Assembly: GCA_041389725.1 (NCBI GenBank)
Contig: JAWKRG010000002.1
Coordinates: forward strand, 248,001 to 312,000
DNA from: Polyangiaceae bacterium
GTDB lineage: Bacteria; Myxococcota_A; Polyangia; Polyangiales; Polyangiaceae
Length of the DNA stretch: 64,000 bases
Direction: 5' to 3'
Shown piece after piece: positions 49,732 to 58,512 of this stretch. A model generated the notes under the pieces. The model searched no databases and was not told where the DNA came from. It saw nothing but the letters and a program-made list of their open reading frames with translations. Position numbers and translations under genes: made by a program. Position 1 is the first letter of the stretch, and each line of letters opens with the position of its first letter.

Positions 49732-50996
49732 GGCGGCCCTTCGAGGGTCACGCGCTGGATGTCGGCACCGACGCCGGCCAGCTTGCTCTCGATGTGTTCG
49801 TATCCGCGGTCGAGGTGATAGACGCGCCGCACGGTCGTCGCACCCTGAGCGACCAAACCTGCGATGACGAGAGAAGCGCTGGCGCGGAGATCCGTGGCCA
49901 TCACGGACGCGCCGGAAAGCTCTTTCACACCTTGCACGAAGGCAGTGTTGTTGCGGGTGTCGATGTCGGCCCCCATGCGGCACAGCTCCGGGACGTGCAT
50001 GAAGCGATTCTCGAAGATAGTCTCCGTGAGCACGCTACGTCCCTCGGCCACGCTCATCAGTGCCATGAACTGCGCCTGCATGTCCGTGGGGAAACCGGGG
50101 TGTGGCGCGGTCGTCACGTCCACGGCGCGCAGCGTGCCATGGCGAGCGACACGCACGTGTTCGCCCTCTCGCTGTACGGTGAGCCCGGCCTTGCGCAGCT
50201 TCACGACCACGGGCTCCAGGTCCTCCAGAGGTGCGTGCTCGAGCAGGATTTCCCCGCCCGTGGCGCCCACCGCGGCCATGAAGGTTCCCGCCTCGATGCG
50301 GTCGGAGATGATCGCGTGGTCGCAGGGCGCGAGTTCGTCGGCGCCTGTAACGTGGATGACCGCGGTGCCTGCGCCTTCGATTCGCGCACCCATCTTGTTG
50401 AGCATGCGAGCCAGCTCTTCCACCTCCGGCTCGCGCGCCGCGTTGACCAGCGTCGTGCGTCCTTTGGCCAGGGCCGCCGCCATCATCAGGTTCTCGGTGC
50501 CGGTGACCGTCGGCAGATCGAAAACAATCTCCGCTCCACGCAGGCGCGGCGCCTCGGCGACCACATACCCATGTTCGACGGAGATGGTGGCGCCCAGCGC
50601 CTCCAGACCCTTGAGGTGCTGGTCGATCGGACGAGCGCCGATGGCGCAACCACCGGGCAGGGAGACTCGAGCCTTGCCGTAGCGCGCCACCAGAGGCCCC
50701 AGAACGAGCACGCTGGCTCGCATCTGACGCACCAACTCGTAGGGTGCCTCTGGTCGAGCGTCGCGGCTAGCGGCTCGCACGACGACACGGGGTGTGTCGA
50801 CTTCTACGTCACGGCCGAGAAAGCGCAGCAAGGCCGCGGTGGTATCGATGTCTCTGAGCCCGGGGACATTGCGCAGGAGGCTTTCACCGTCGGAGAGCAA
50901 CGTCGCGCACAGGATGGGCAGAGCGGCGTTCTTGGCGCCGCCGACGCGAATGTTTCCCGACAGGGGCCGGCCGCCGCGGATGACGATGGCGTCCAT
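49728..50996 (-). CDS. murA: UDP-N-acetylglucosamine 1-carboxyvinyltransferase (MurA)
   Basis: 422 aa, full MurA length. First committed step of peptidoglycan synthesis, transferring enolpyruvate from PEP to UDP-GlcNAc in the cytoplasm. Signatures: GGRPLSGNIRVGGAKNAALP, the catalytic Cys loop VSLPGGCAIGARPIDQHLKG (Cys present, so fosfomycin-type alkylation is possible), TVTGTENLMMAAALAKGRTT, and PGFPTDMQAQFMALMSVAEG. ATG 50996 is used because it gives the canonical MDAIVIRGGRPLSG start; upstream residues are not family-like. Coupled to hisG by a 4-base overlap, a pairing seen in several deltaproteobacteria from memory. Confidence 0.95.
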   Translation of the reverse strand: MDAIVIRGGRPLSGNIRVGGAKNAALPILCATLLSDGESLLRNVPGLRDIDTTAALLRFLGRDVEVDTPRVVVRAASRDARPEAPYELVRQMRASVLVLGPLVARYGKARVSLPGGCAIGARPIDQHLKGLEALGATISVEHGYVVAEAPRLRGAEIVFDLPTVTGTENLMMAAALAKGRTTLVNAAREPEVEELARMLNKMGARIEGAGTAVIHVTGADELAPCDHAIISDRIEAGTFMAAVGATGGEILLEHAPLEDLEPVVVKLRKAGLTVQREGEHVRVARHGTLRAVDVTTAPHPGFPTDMQAQFMALMSVAEGRSVLTETIFENRFMHVPELCRMGADIDTRNNTAFVQGVKELSGASVMATDLRASASLVIAGLVAQGATTVRRVYHLDRGYEHIESKLAGVGADIQRVTLEGPP

Positions 50997-51197
50997 GATC
51001 GTCGGCTGGTTACGCCGAGCGTCCGACGGGAGCAAGCTGCCCACGCCGCCGCGGGTTTTTTGTGGCCATCCCTGACGCTGCCGAGCCGGGACCGGGCCCC
51101 GAAGTCCGGCGGGGATATCTCCCGTCGGCTCATGCCGCGACGGAGGAGGGCTCTTTTTTCGGGTATTTGCCGGCGAAGGTCACTAACCTCCCGTGCC

Positions 51198-53207
51198 ATG
51201 CGCTGCCGCGCCTCGCTCTGGGTTTGGGCGGTTCCGATGCTCGTGTCGCTGACTGCGAACGCGGACCCGGTACCCTCGGTCGATCTTCGTAACTTCCATC
51301 CGCCCGCGGATCCCAAAGGCGCGCTGTACCTCGAACCCACGGCAACGCCGGGACCCCTGGCATGGAACGTTGGCGCCATTGCCAGCTACGCGTATCGCAT
51401 GGTGACGCTGCAGGACCCGTCCGGGGACCGCGTGTCGATCCCGGTGGAGCACCAGTTGAGCCTCGACTACATCGCCTCGCTCGGCATCGGAGATCGTCTG
51501 GCGGTGAGCTTGGGCCTGCCCAGCGTCCTGTACCAAAGCGGAGACGACACCAGCTCCACGCTGGCCGATGGCACACTGCCGCAGACGGCGTTGGGCGATG
51601 CGTCCTTCGGCGCGAAAGCAACGATGATCCCCACCAGCGACCTTGGTGGCTTCGGGTTGGCGGCGCTTGGACGCGTGACTTTCCCGACGGGCGATGGCCG
51701 CTCCTACGTGGCCGATGGCTCCGTGACCGGAGAGCTACGCCTGCTCGCGGAGATGCGCTTGATCGCCCTGGCCGTCCAAGCCACCGCGGGCGCACGAGTC
51801 CGAGGGAACGAACAATCCTACGTCGGAGAGGACTTCGGACACGACCTGCCCTGGGGCCTCGGGCTCGCGGTCAAACCCCAGGCCTTTGGCCTTGATTCCA
51901 AAGGGCGGTGGACCTGGGTAGCCGAAGCGAGGGGACAGATCGCGCTCACACCTTCCTTCGGTAGCGGCGCCCAGTCACCCGTGCTTGCCGGGGTTTCGGC
52001 GCGCTACGCGCTGGGTGACTTGTCGCTGCTGGCCGGAGCCGAGCTGCCGCTGAACGACGCAGTGGGTAGCCCCGTGGTGCGCGGCGTCCTCGGCCTGGGG
52101 TGGGCACCACGCTTCTACGACGAAGACGACGACGGTGTGCCGGACGACAAGGACGAGTGTCAGGAGCTGGCCGAAGACCGCGACGGCTTCGAGGATCACG
52201 ACGGCTGCCCGGACTTCGACAACGACGACGATGGCGTGCCGGACGATCAAGATCGCTGCCCGACCGAACAGGAGGACGAGGACGAGTATCAGGACGAGGA
52301 TGGCTGCATCGATCCCGACAACGACGGAGACGGTGTACCTGACACGACCGATGCCTGCCCAGACGAAGCCGGTCCCGCCACCGGCGCACAAGGCGCGGGT
52401 TGTCCCGTGCGCGACGCGGACGGCGACGGCGTCCTGGACGGCAAGGACCGTTGTCCGGATCGACCCGAGGACAAGGACGGCTTCCAGGACGACGACGGCT
52501 GTCCAGACCTCGACAACGACCGCGACCGCGTACTCGACGAAGATGACGCTTGTCCTTTGGAGTTCGGTGCGCCGCGTTCCGACGCCAAGCTCAATGGCTG
52601 TCCCAGTCCCGACAAGGACGGCGATACCTACGACGATGCCCAGGACAAGTGCGTGGGCGAGCCCGAGGACTTCGATGGAGTCGACGATGACGACGGCTGC
52701 CCCGACCCAGACGGTGACAAGCCCGCCTGGCAGCGCGCCAAGCCGCTGCTCACCGTGGACTACCGCGAGCAGGACAAAGAGGCTCGCCTGAAGTTCCGCA
52801 TCCTGCCCGCGGTGACTGCAACCGCCGACGGTGGCGCAAGCGTGGAGCCGAAGACGCTGCCGAGTCTGCGAGCGCTGGCCCAAGTGTTGAACGAGAATCC
52901 GCATTGGGTCGCTCTCGTTGGGGTCAAGCCTGGCAAGGGCGACGAGGCCGAACAGCAGGCGCTGAACCAGTCCTTCGCCGTCGTCTATGCCCTGCGCAAC
53001 CTGACTCATCGAGACGAGGCCGCAGAGACGATCGGTTGGTCAGCGGTGAAGGACCAGGCCGGATACGGTGGACAGCTCGGGATCCTCGTGCTGGCACCGC
53101 CGAAGCCCAAGGGACGCCTCAAGGTTCCCAACGTATCGCTCCGCCCGACACCGGCTCCCGCGCCGGCGCCCACTCCTGCGCCACCGAGTAGCGGGCCGAA
53201 ACCGTGA
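51198..53207 (+). CDS. outer-membrane protein with thrombospondin type 3 repeats and degenerate OmpA domain
   Basis: 669 aa. Signal peptide MRCRASLWVWAVPMLVSLTA. An N-terminal beta-barrel-like region (about 30-310, alternating strands such as LSLDYIASLGIGDRLAVSLG) is followed by about seven Asp-rich calcium-type TSP3 repeats (DEDDDGVPDDKDECQELAED, DNDDDGVPDDQDRCPTEQED, DNDGDGVPDTTDACPDEAGP, DADGDGVLDGKDRCPDRPED) and a C-terminal OmpA-like domain that is degenerate: the usual Gly-His-Thr-Asp peptidoglycan loop is replaced by GVKPGKGDEAEQ. A Pro/Ala tail ends it. Its stop overlaps the next start (GTGA). It may tether the outer membrane, perhaps calcium-dependently, without strong peptidoglycan binding. 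Confidence 0.83.
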   Translation: MRCRASLWVWAVPMLVSLTANADPVPSVDLRNFHPPADPKGALYLEPTATPGPLAWNVGAIASYAYRMVTLQDPSGDRVSIPVEHQLSLDYIASLGIGDRLAVSLGLPSVLYQSGDDTSSTLADGTLPQTALGDASFGAKATMIPTSDLGGFGLAALGRVTFPTGDGRSYVADGSVTGELRLLAEMRLIALAVQATAGARVRGNEQSYVGEDFGHDLPWGLGLAVKPQAFGLDSKGRWTWVAEARGQIALTPSFGSGAQSPVLAGVSARYALGDLSLLAGAELPLNDAVGSPVVRGVLGLGWAPRFYDEDDDGVPDDKDECQELAEDRDGFEDHDGCPDFDNDDDGVPDDQDRCPTEQEDEDEYQDEDGCIDPDNDGDGVPDTTDACPDEAGPATGAQGAGCPVRDADGDGVLDGKDRCPDRPEDKDGFQDDDGCPDLDNDRDRVLDEDDACPLEFGAPRSDAKLNGCPSPDKDGDTYDDAQDKCVGEPEDFDGVDDDDGCPDPDGDKPAWQRAKPLLTVDYREQDKEARLKFRILPAVTATADGGASVEPKTLPSLRALAQVLNENPHWVALVGVKPGKGDEAEQQALNQSFAVVYALRNLTHRDEAAETIGWSAVKDQAGYGGQLGILVLAPPKPKGRLKVPNVSLRPTPAPAPAPTPAPPSSGPKP

Positions 53208-55327
53208 GAACTTTCGCGACGTTTGGGCTGGCCTTCGCGGTCGGCTTGCTCGTCGCCGCCACCGGTACGGCGCAAACGCGCCGCCCTCCCCGGCCAGCGC
53301 CCGTACGACCCGTACCCGCTCGGCCCGTGAAGAAGACGCGCCCCGTAGACCGCCCGCACAAGGCAACCCAAGCGAGCAGCCTGAGCTCACGCCGCGGACT
53401 GAACGTCGCCAAGCGATCGCTGAACAGCAGCGATCCCCAAGAGCGGGCGCGCGCACTGACACGCTTGGGCGCACTGGCGACCCCAGTAGCACTGGAGGCT
53501 TTGGCCAAAGCCCTCGAGCCCGGCGGGGCGGCGCGAACTTCCTTCGAACGCTGGGTCGGCGTGCGGGCCTTGGCTCCTCATGCGCGTGTGCCGGTCGCAC
53601 GTTTGGCGCTGGCACGTGCTCTGAGCACGCCCGGCGACGAGGCGACGGACGCCTATTCGCCCTTGGTTGGGCGATCTGCAGCGCTGGCGCTTGCGCGCGC
53701 GGCGGACGACGAGTCTCTGGCCGTTCTGGGGCAAGCGCTGAGGCAAGAAGGCCCTGCCGCGCGCGCGGCACTGGATGCGATCGTCGCGCATCCGCCTCGT
53801 CGTATCGCGCCCCTGCTGACCGCACGAGGCACCCCGACCCTGACGTTGGTAGAGGCCTTGGGGCGACTCGGTGACCAACGGGCGTTTCACACGCTTCGGG
53901 ACTGGGTGCGTCGTGGTTCGCCGGAGATCCGCGCGGCGGCCGCCGTGGAACTGACACGCCTTGGGGACTTCGAGACCATCGAGTTGGCTCGGGTGTGGGT
54001 GAAGCAAACCGACGCGCCGGCGTTGAGAAACGCCGCCCTCGAGATCCTGCTTCGCGGTGGTGAAGCCGACGCAGCTCGACAGCTTGCCCTGGACCTGGAG
54101 CGACCCGAGTCGGCCTCCAGCGCACTTTCGCTGGCCAGCCGCGCACCGCGACCCGAGTTCGGGCCAGCCCTGGTGAAGTTGCTCGACGCGGGAAGCCTCG
54201 ACGACGAGGACTTGCTCGCACTTTTGGGCCGCACCCAATCCGACGCAGCGGTGGCCCGATTGGCTCGCGCACTCGAGGCGCCGCATCATCGTGCAGGCGC
54301 CGCCCTCGCCTTGGCCACGATGCCGAGTCCGAGTGCGGGCGCTGCGCTCGAGAAGGCGCTCGGCTCCACCTCTGCACGAGCCTGGGCACTCCGCGGACTC
54401 GCGATGCGGGACGCACTACTCGGTGACGGCCCCGGCAATCTGGGATCCGTGAGCCGGGCTCTGCTCACGTCGGAGGTTGCAGGCGAGCGGGCCGCCGCGG
54501 CGTGGACCTTGGCGTCGCTCAGCGACGGGGACGCCCTGCGGCTGCTGTCGTCGAAAGACGATATCGCGGTGATAGCAGTCGCACGCCAGAGTACGCGACC
54601 GCCGCTCGCGGCGCGGGCGTGCACTCGCTTGGCCACGGAAACCTCTGCGAGGCTGCGCTTGGCCCTGGCCGCGTGCCTGGCAGACGCGAAGGCGAGCCAG
54701 CGCGTTCCTTCCACCGTGCTGCATGGCTTGGTGGACGACGGCGGAGAGGCAGCGCCGCTGGCCGCACGCGCCCTCGCCATGCGCGACGACCTGGCGCTGC
54801 GCAAAAAGCTCGAGGAACTCGCCGCCAGCCCGTCCGAGTCCCTGCGCGCGCACGTGCTATTGGGGCTCGGGGCGAGCCTTTCCCCCTCTGCACAGGGAAT
54901 CATCGCGGCGAGCCTGGAGCGCGACGCCAGTGCGATTGTGCGTCATGCCGCGGTGATCGCTCTCTCGATGCGCCGCGAAAAAGTGAGGCGTCGTAGCTTG
55001 GCGCAGGCTGCAGCGTGGGACCCGGACGTGCGGGTGCGGAGCGCGGCGCGACTTGCCTTGGGCGGCCGGGCACTCTCCGCATGGCCCCAGGGCGCCGGAC
55101 CGATCTGGGCAGAGCTGACCCAAGCCCAAGCCGGGGCCCCGCCACGCCGAGGGGTCGCGGTGCGTCCTCAGGGAACTTTGTCCGTGCCACTGGTATCCGA
55201 TCCAGACGGTGCCATCGTGGCGCTGGGCTTCCCCGATGGGCCCGTGGAGCTCGAGACGGGACGCTCCGCTCTTGCGCCGGGCGAAGGCCACGCGCAGAGT
55301 GCCCAGGCAAGACGAATAGGTGACTGA
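53204..55327 (+). CDS. secreted HEAT-repeat protein
   Basis: 707 aa, GTG start overlapping the upstream stop. Signal peptide MRTFATFGLAFAVGLLVAAT then a Pro/Arg linker. From about residue 65 to 650 the sequence is made of HEAT/PBS-lyase-type helical repeats with Ala/Leu/Arg periodicity (RARALTRLGALATPVALEAL, DQRAFHTLRDWVRRGSPEIR, AGAALALATMPSPSAGAALE, VIAVARQSTRPPLAARACTR). HEAT arrays are binding scaffolds. The tight coupling to the OmpA/TSP3 gene suggests the two work together in the envelope. The C-terminal ~60 residues are beta-like (GTLSVPLVSDPDGAIVALGF). Confidence 0.75.
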   Translation: MRTFATFGLAFAVGLLVAATGTAQTRRPPRPAPVRPVPARPVKKTRPVDRPHKATQASSLSSRRGLNVAKRSLNSSDPQERARALTRLGALATPVALEALAKALEPGGAARTSFERWVGVRALAPHARVPVARLALARALSTPGDEATDAYSPLVGRSAALALARAADDESLAVLGQALRQEGPAARAALDAIVAHPPRRIAPLLTARGTPTLTLVEALGRLGDQRAFHTLRDWVRRGSPEIRAAAAVELTRLGDFETIELARVWVKQTDAPALRNAALEILLRGGEADAARQLALDLERPESASSALSLASRAPRPEFGPALVKLLDAGSLDDEDLLALLGRTQSDAAVARLARALEAPHHRAGAALALATMPSPSAGAALEKALGSTSARAWALRGLAMRDALLGDGPGNLGSVSRALLTSEVAGERAAAAWTLASLSDGDALRLLSSKDDIAVIAVARQSTRPPLAARACTRLATETSARLRLALAACLADAKASQRVPSTVLHGLVDDGGEAAPLAARALAMRDDLALRKKLEELAASPSESLRAHVLLGLGASLSPSAQGIIAASLERDASAIVRHAAVIALSMRREKVRRRSLAQAAAWDPDVRVRSAARLALGGRALSAWPQGAGPIWAELTQAQAGAPPRRGVAVRPQGTLSVPLVSDPDGAIVALGFPDGPVELETGRSALAPGEGHAQSAQARRIGD

Positions 55328-55330
55328 CTC

Positions 55331-55600
55331 GTGGCCGCGGCGACCCCAAAGAAGCGTAGCAAGAGCGAAGAGACCCAGGCGACCTTCGAAGACGCCATGC
55401 AGCGACTCTCTTCCATCGTCGAGCAACTCGAGGGCGGCGAACTCTCGCTCGAGCAATCCCTGGCCTTGTTCGAAGAAGGGGTGGTGTTGGCGCGACGCAG
55501 CCAGGCAACCCTCGACGCAGCCGAAAAGCGCGTCGAGCAGCTGCTCGCGATCGAGGCGGATGGCTCACCAGTGACTCAGGAGTTCGACGACGAGTCATGA
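55331..55600 (+). CDS. xseB: exodeoxyribonuclease VII small subunit
   Basis: 89 aa, GTG start 4 bases after the HEAT gene stop. The XseB signature covers residues about 17-70: TFEDAMQRLSSIVEQLEGGE, then LSLEQSLALFEEGVVLARRS and VEQLLAIEADG. XseB binds XseA to form the single-strand exonuclease VII that degrades ssDNA to oligonucleotides. xseA is not in the window. The start is supported by the N-terminal Lys-rich stretch and by length. It overlaps the next gene by ATGA, so translation is coupled. Confidence 0.93.
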   Translation: MAAATPKKRSKSEETQATFEDAMQRLSSIVEQLEGGELSLEQSLALFEEGVVLARRSQATLDAAEKRVEQLLAIEADGSPVTQEFDDES

Positions 55601-56340
55601 CGCCCCGAGTGGTGGCGGACGCTGCAGCGCTGCTGATTGGTAACGAGCTGCTGAGTGGCAAGGTCCATGAGGCCAACTTGATCGAGCTCGCGCGCACGCT
55701 GCGCGCGCTGGGTATCGCGCTGCGCCGGGTCGTGATGATTCCCGACGACATCGATGTCATCGCCACGGAAGTACACGCTCTGAGTCGCACCCACGGGGTG
55801 TTGTTCACCAGCGGGGGAGTGGGTCCCACCCACGACGACGTGACGATCGAAGGCGTCGCCCGCGCCTTCGACGTCCAAGCTGTGATGCACCCAACCCTGG
55901 AGCGGCTATTGCGGGACGCCTACGGAGGGAAGATCACCGAGGGCCATCTGCGCATGGCGCTCGTCCCGGAGGGCGCGACCCTGGCGGAAAGCACTGAGGT
56001 TCGCTGGCCGACGACCGTCCACGCGAACGTATGGATCCTGCCGGGGGTACCGGAGATCTTTCGCATGAAGCTCGCCGTCGTGCGTGAGTACCTGCGTGGC
56101 CCCGCGCCGTTCCACTCCAAAGCCGTGTTCACCCAGATGGACGAAGCCAGCCTCAAGCCCGCGCTCGATGCCGTCGTGGCAGCCCATCCCGAAGTGGACG
56201 TCGGCTCCTACCCGAAGTGGTTCGACGACAGCTACAAGACCAAGGTCACCTTCGACGCGCGAGATCCGGCCAAAGTCGAGGCGGCGCTGCAGGCGTTTCT
56301 GGCGCTGCTGCCCCCGGGAACCCCGACTCGCGTCGAGTAG
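55597..56340 (+). CDS. MoaB/CinA-type molybdopterin-binding domain protein
   Basis: 247 aa. The MoCF-biosynthesis fold is seen in AALLIGNELLSGKVHEANLI, RRVVMIPDDIDVIATEVHAL and the key loop GVLFTSGGVGPTHDDVTIEG. This is the N-terminal half of competence/damage-inducible CinA proteins; the C-terminal nicotinamide-nucleotide amidase domain of CinA is absent, so deamidase activity is not expected. It is therefore a stand-alone CinA-N protein, a family in which some members act as ADP-ribose or FAD pyrophosphatases. ATG 55597 overlaps the xseB stop. Confidence 0.87.
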   Translation: MTPRVVADAAALLIGNELLSGKVHEANLIELARTLRALGIALRRVVMIPDDIDVIATEVHALSRTHGVLFTSGGVGPTHDDVTIEGVARAFDVQAVMHPTLERLLRDAYGGKITEGHLRMALVPEGATLAESTEVRWPTTVHANVWILPGVPEIFRMKLAVVREYLRGPAPFHSKAVFTQMDEASLKPALDAVVAAHPEVDVGSYPKWFDDSYKTKVTFDARDPAKVEAALQAFLALLPPGTPTRVE

Positions 56341-56447
56341 CCCCCGCGGGTGGCGCTTGGCCAATGGCCGCGGCCAGCCATGCCAGGCCCCGATCCAACG
56401 CTTTCTTGCTGGATCGGCTTGGCACACCAGCTGCAATTGTCACGGGC

Positions 56448-57110
56448 ATGTTGGACCTGGCCATCTCCGAACCGCGCACACGTCGCTCCCGTCAGCATCG
56501 CGACGTGGAGCTACTCACTGACGCCGAACTCGTCGTCACCCTGCTGAAAACCTCGCACCTGCCCTTGGCACGACGCCTGCTGCAGGAACACGGTGGGCTG
56601 GTCGGCTTGAGCCGCAGCGGGGAAGCACGGCTCGCGGCAGGCCAACTCGTGACCCGGGCAGAGGCGCGCAGACTGAGCGCGGCGGTGGAACTCGGGAGGC
56701 GGTCCGTGCGGGCAGGACTCAGCGAGGTCCCCGAAATCATCGACAGCTTCGAGCGCGTCGTGGAGTGGGCGCGCCCCGGGTTGGCCGCTCTGGACCACGA
56801 AGAAGTGTGGCTGCTCAGCGTGGACGGACGCAACGCCTTGCGCTCCGCAAGGCGCATCGCCCGAGGCGGACAGCACGGCTGCGCGCTATCAGCAAAGGAC
56901 GTGCTCTCCCCCGCCCTGAGAGATGCGGCCAGCGGTATCATCCTAGTGCACAACCATCCCAGTGGCTCCCCGGAGCCCAGCCCGGAAGACGTGCTCATGA
57001 CCGAGAGTCTTGCAAGTGCGTGTGAGGTAGTGGGCCTGGTGCTGCTGGACCACGTGATCGTGGCGCGGTGCGGCGCCAGCTCGATTCTCGCAGCCGCCAG
57101 GGAGCGGTAG
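56448..57110 (+). CDS. radC: RadC/JAMM family protein
   Basis: 220 aa, full RadC length. The C-terminal JAB/JAMM metalloprotease-like domain has the motif ILVHNHPSGSPEPSPEDVLM (His-x-His then Asp, metal ligands) and ends MTESLASACEVVGLVLLDHV. The N-terminal helical part (VELLTDAELVVTLLKTSHLP, then LLQEHGGLVGLSRSGEARL) is the usual RadC helix-hairpin-helix-like region. Despite the name, RadC has no established repair role. ATG 56448 follows a 107-base gap after the CinA-type gene; no better start is seen. Confidence 0.88.
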   Translation: MLDLAISEPRTRRSRQHRDVELLTDAELVVTLLKTSHLPLARRLLQEHGGLVGLSRSGEARLAAGQLVTRAEARRLSAAVELGRRSVRAGLSEVPEIIDSFERVVEWARPGLAALDHEEVWLLSVDGRNALRSARRIARGGQHGCALSAKDVLSPALRDAASGIILVHNHPSGSPEPSPEDVLMTESLASACEVVGLVLLDHVIVARCGASSILAAARER

Positions 57111-57147
57111 CCGCGCCGACCGGCGTCCGCTATGGTGGGGCCCACTG

Positions 57148-58512
57148 ATGAGTGACCCCCTGGCTCAGTTTGCCGCGCTCACGGACGTCGGTCGGCAGCG
57201 AGATCACAACGAGGACAACTACCTCGTGGATCCGAAGCTTTCGCTCTACGTAGTATGCGACGGCATGGGTGGGCATGCGGCTGGCGAGGTCGCCAGCGCC
57301 ATCGCGGTGCGAACGCTGCACGAAGAGGTGAAGCGTGAGCACGAGCTGATCAAGGACTACCTGGCGGGCAAGACGGGGGCGGACCGGGTCAGCAAGCGAG
57401 ACTTGATCCACATGGTGGAGTTCGCGGTCAACCGTGCGTCGAGCAAGGTTCACGCCGAAGCGGTCAAAGATCCCAAGAAGCGCGGGATGGGCACCACCCT
57501 GGTATCGGTGCTGCTGGCAGAGAAAGAAGCGTTCATCACCTACGTGGGGGACAGTCGGGTCTACCTGCTGCGCAACAACGTCGTCGAGCAGCTCACGGAG
57601 GACCACAACGTCTACAACGAGCTGATCAAGCGCAAGAAGATCCCCCGAGAGAAGGTGGAAAAGCTCGCGCCGAAGAACGCAGTCACCCGCGCGGTCGGTG
57701 TCTACGAGCACTGCGAACCCGACACCCTCGTCGTCGACGTGGTCGCGGGCGACCGCTTCCTGCTGTGCACCGACGGCCTGAGCGGCTACTTCGAGGAAGA
57801 CTTGGAGGGGCTGGGGCGCCTGATGGCGACTCCCGATGCCGAAGCCGCGGTGCGCGAGTTGGTCGCTGCCGCCAACGAGCGCGGCGGGGGCGACAACATC
57901 ACCGCGGTGGTGGTCACCGTCGGGGAAATCGGCGCTCGCGACGACTCGCGGGCCGAACGCTTGCAGCGCAAGCGTGAAGTACTTGCACGGATGCCCCTCT
58001 TCCGTCCTCTCAATGACCGAGAGCTGCTGCGCGTACTCGCCGTCACGGATGTCGCGCCCTACAAGGACGGCGGCAAGGTAATCCAGGAGGGCGATCGCGG
58101 GGAGGAACTCTTCATCGTCCTCAATGGCAAGCTGAAGGTGATGGTCGGTGGGACTCAGGTGGCGACCCTGAATCCAGGCGACCACGTCGGAGAGATGGCG
58201 CTGATCCGAGCGCAGCCGCGGTCGGCGACCGTCGTGAGTGATGGCTCGAGCGAGCTCATGGTCATTCGCCGCGCAGATTTCTTCGAGATCTTGCGCAAAG
58301 AGCACCAACTCGCCGTCAAGCTGCTGTGGCAGTTCCTGGGCGTCCTGGGAGATCGACTGGCGCAGACCAACCGCGAGCTCAATAGTGCCCGGGAAGAGAT
58401 GGCCGAGGACATCACGGCCGAGATTTTCGATCTCGATGAAGATGACGACAACCGCAAGACCCTCGTGTTACCCCCGCCTCCGCCATCGATCCGCAGTGAC
58501 GTCGAGGACTGA
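57148..58512 (+). CDS. PP2C-type protein phosphatase with cyclic nucleotide-binding domain
   Basis: 454 aa. Residues about 8-250 are PP2C/PPM: DVGRQRDHNEDNYLVDPKLS, VVCDGMGGHAAGEVASAIAV, TYVGDSRVYLLRNNVVEQLT, FLLCTDGLSGYFEEDLEG and RGGGDNITAVVVTVGEIGA, with all metal-binding Asp residues. A cNMP-binding (CRP-like) domain follows at about 275-395: PLFRPLNDRELLRVLAVTDV, VIQEGDRGEELFIVLNGKLK, GDHVGEMALIRAQPRSATVV. It ends in a helical/acidic tail and Pro run. It would dephosphorylate Ser/Thr-phosphorylated proteins, perhaps gated by cAMP, opposing the window's kinases. Cytoplasmic. Confidence 0.92.
   Translation: MSDPLAQFAALTDVGRQRDHNEDNYLVDPKLSLYVVCDGMGGHAAGEVASAIAVRTLHEEVKREHELIKDYLAGKTGADRVSKRDLIHMVEFAVNRASSKVHAEAVKDPKKRGMGTTLVSVLLAEKEAFITYVGDSRVYLLRNNVVEQLTEDHNVYNELIKRKKIPREKVEKLAPKNAVTRAVGVYEHCEPDTLVVDVVAGDRFLLCTDGLSGYFEEDLEGLGRLMATPDAEAAVRELVAAANERGGGDNITAVVVTVGEIGARDDSRAERLQRKREVLARMPLFRPLNDRELLRVLAVTDVAPYKDGGKVIQEGDRGEELFIVLNGKLKVMVGGTQVATLNPGDHVGEMALIRAQPRSATVVSDGSSELMVIRRADFFEILRKEHQLAVKLLWQFLGVLGDRLAQTNRELNSAREEMAEDITAEIFDLDEDDDNRKTLVLPPPPPSIRSDVED

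Noticed and set aside
49794..51197. A 1137-residue frame extends upstream of the OmpA/TSP3 start.
   Set aside because: It is antisense to murA and hisG; a signal peptide begins cleanly at 51198.
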